Assembly (NCBI RefSeq): GCF_039822625.1 | Contig: NZ_JBDLLG010000003.1 | Span: forward strand, 131,498-195,497 | Direction of reading: 5' to 3' | Origin: Marinimicrobium locisalis | GTDB lineage: Bacteria > Pseudomonadota > Gammaproteobacteria > Pseudomonadales > Cellvibrionaceae | DNA length: 64,000 nucleotides | The notes under the pieces: model-generated | Told to the model about the DNA's origin: nothing | The model's database searches: none | The model's input: the letters and a program-made list of their open reading frames with translations, nothing else | Translations under genes and position numbers: made by a program | Shown here: in pieces, positions 63,759 through 64,000 of the stretch | How the letters are laid out: the number at the start of each line of letters is the position of its first letter | How positions within the stretch are numbered: the stretch's first letter is position 1

Positions 63759-63786
63759 AGTGTATCGCGTTGCGCAACAGTGTCAA
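63759..63786 (-). promoter_or_regulatory. higBA promoter with internal palindrome
   Basis: On the minus strand TTGACA (63781-63786) and TACACT (63759-63764) are 16 nt apart. The palindrome GTTGCGCAAC (63769-63778) lies in the spacer, positioned as a HigA operator. The HigB ATG follows at 63752. Confidence 0.7.
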
Positions 63787-63941
63787 CCCGCACAACGCCT
63801 TGTTAACACGCACCCGACCGGGAGCGTAATGTAGCGCATAGAGTGGCGCAAGCCATGCGCGAAATGAGGCGGAGGTTGGGCGTCGCAGTTTACCAAATTG
63901 TTGAACGAAGCCGCTCCGCGGCAAAGTTAGAATTCGAGAGC

Positions 63942-63997
63942 TGAGATAATTCCCCTACGTGCTTATACCGAGCACGACAACTAGAGGAATTATCTCA
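63942..63997. repeat. Nested inverted repeat at the window edge
   Basis: TGAGATAATTCC (63942-63953) and GGAATTATCTCA (63986-63997) are perfect 12-bp inverted arms. Inside, CGTGCT (63958-63963) and AGCACG (63971-63976) form a second stem. The right arm ends at an ATG that begins 63997. It may be a mobile-element end, a leader hairpin or an operator. Confidence 0.6.
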
Positions 63998-64000
63998 TGC
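63997..64000 (+). CDS. Possible gene start at the window edge
   Basis: ATG at 63997-63999 is preceded by AGAGGA with about 9-nt spacing. Only four bases are in the window, so the product is unknown. The adjacent inverted repeat makes a transposase or a regulated gene worth checking. Confidence 0.3.

Noticed and set aside
63771..63885. Integron attC site next to the toxin-antitoxin genes
   Set aside because: GTTGGGC at about 63874 fits an R' box and there is an internal hairpin, but no matching RYYYAAC box was found at a suitable distance and no other cassette or integrase is seen.

Overview
The window looks like chromosome from a moderately GC-rich, polysaccharide-degrading gammaproteobacterium, most likely of the Cellvibrionaceae (Marinimicrobium / Gilvimarinus / Saccharophagus-like). 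The grounds are the secreted CBM2-CBM10 protein with poly-serine linkers, the gene content, and a gene order that follows Pseudomonas in several blocks (DGC-dsbA-cc4-engB-sRNA-polA-znuA-zur-znuCB; coxBA-ctaG-coxC-SURF1-ctaA-cyoE-sco). The genus is an inference. No CRISPR array, rRNA operon, prophage or complete insertion sequence was seen.

Layout. 1-2.2 kb: end of an exopolysaccharide locus (nucleotide-sugar dehydrogenase tail, UDP-glucuronate 4-epimerase, XrtA-type polysaccharide deacetylase) with a REP pair. 2.2-2.5 kb: tRNA-Arg(CCG) whose 3' end and terminator are duplicated. 2.5-5 kb: fadE. 5.1-8.9 kb: a zinc-linked block (FtsX-type permease with an Asp-His microsatellite, its ATPase, a DUF3299 protein, and a CobW GTPase preceded by a Zur-box-like palindrome). 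9-16 kb: diguanylate cyclase, dsbA, cytochrome c4, engB, a candidate ErsA/Spot 42-position sRNA with a sigma-E-like promoter, a 35-aa ORF, polA. 16.2-19.8 kb: a small secreted protein behind a palindromic operator, then znuA divergent from zur-znuC-znuB around a Zur box. 20-25.3 kb: non-phosphorylative L-fucose catabolism and uptake. 25.6-34.3 kb: caa3-type cytochrome c oxidase with its assembly factors. 34.7-45.4 kb: MATE exporter, peroxiredoxin, molybdate modBC without modA, diguanylate cyclase, PstS/OmpA fusion, and a sulfotransferase-glycosyltransferase-DUF2334 operon. 45.5-49.1 kb: RpiB-like isomerase, a decayed fasciclin gene, and a porin plus solute-binding protein. 49.3-59.5 kb: MFS transporter, desaturase and YheT-type hydrolase, potassium channel, YaeQ, RIO kinase, DbpA, diguanylate cyclase, BrkB/YihY. 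60-64 kb: the cellulose-binding beta-helix protein, an unknown two-TM protein downstream of a higBA toxin-antitoxin pair, and an inverted repeat that leads into a gene starting at the window edge.

How parts work together. Zinc: Zur with its boxes at 8855 and 17754 would coordinate high-affinity import (ZnuABC), a CobW metallochaperone and probably the His-rich ABC/DUF3299 set. Respiration: subunits II, I and III are encoded with Cox11, Sco, SURF1 and heme a synthesis. Envelope and redox: DsbA and cytochrome c4 are adjacent. Three GGEEF cyclases, all with RxxD inhibitory sites, suggest strong c-di-GMP control. The best candidates for less-described biology are the sRNA/small-ORF interval, the phased GTTAC operator with its secreted coiled-coil protein, the sulfotransferase operon, and the higBA-linked membrane protein.
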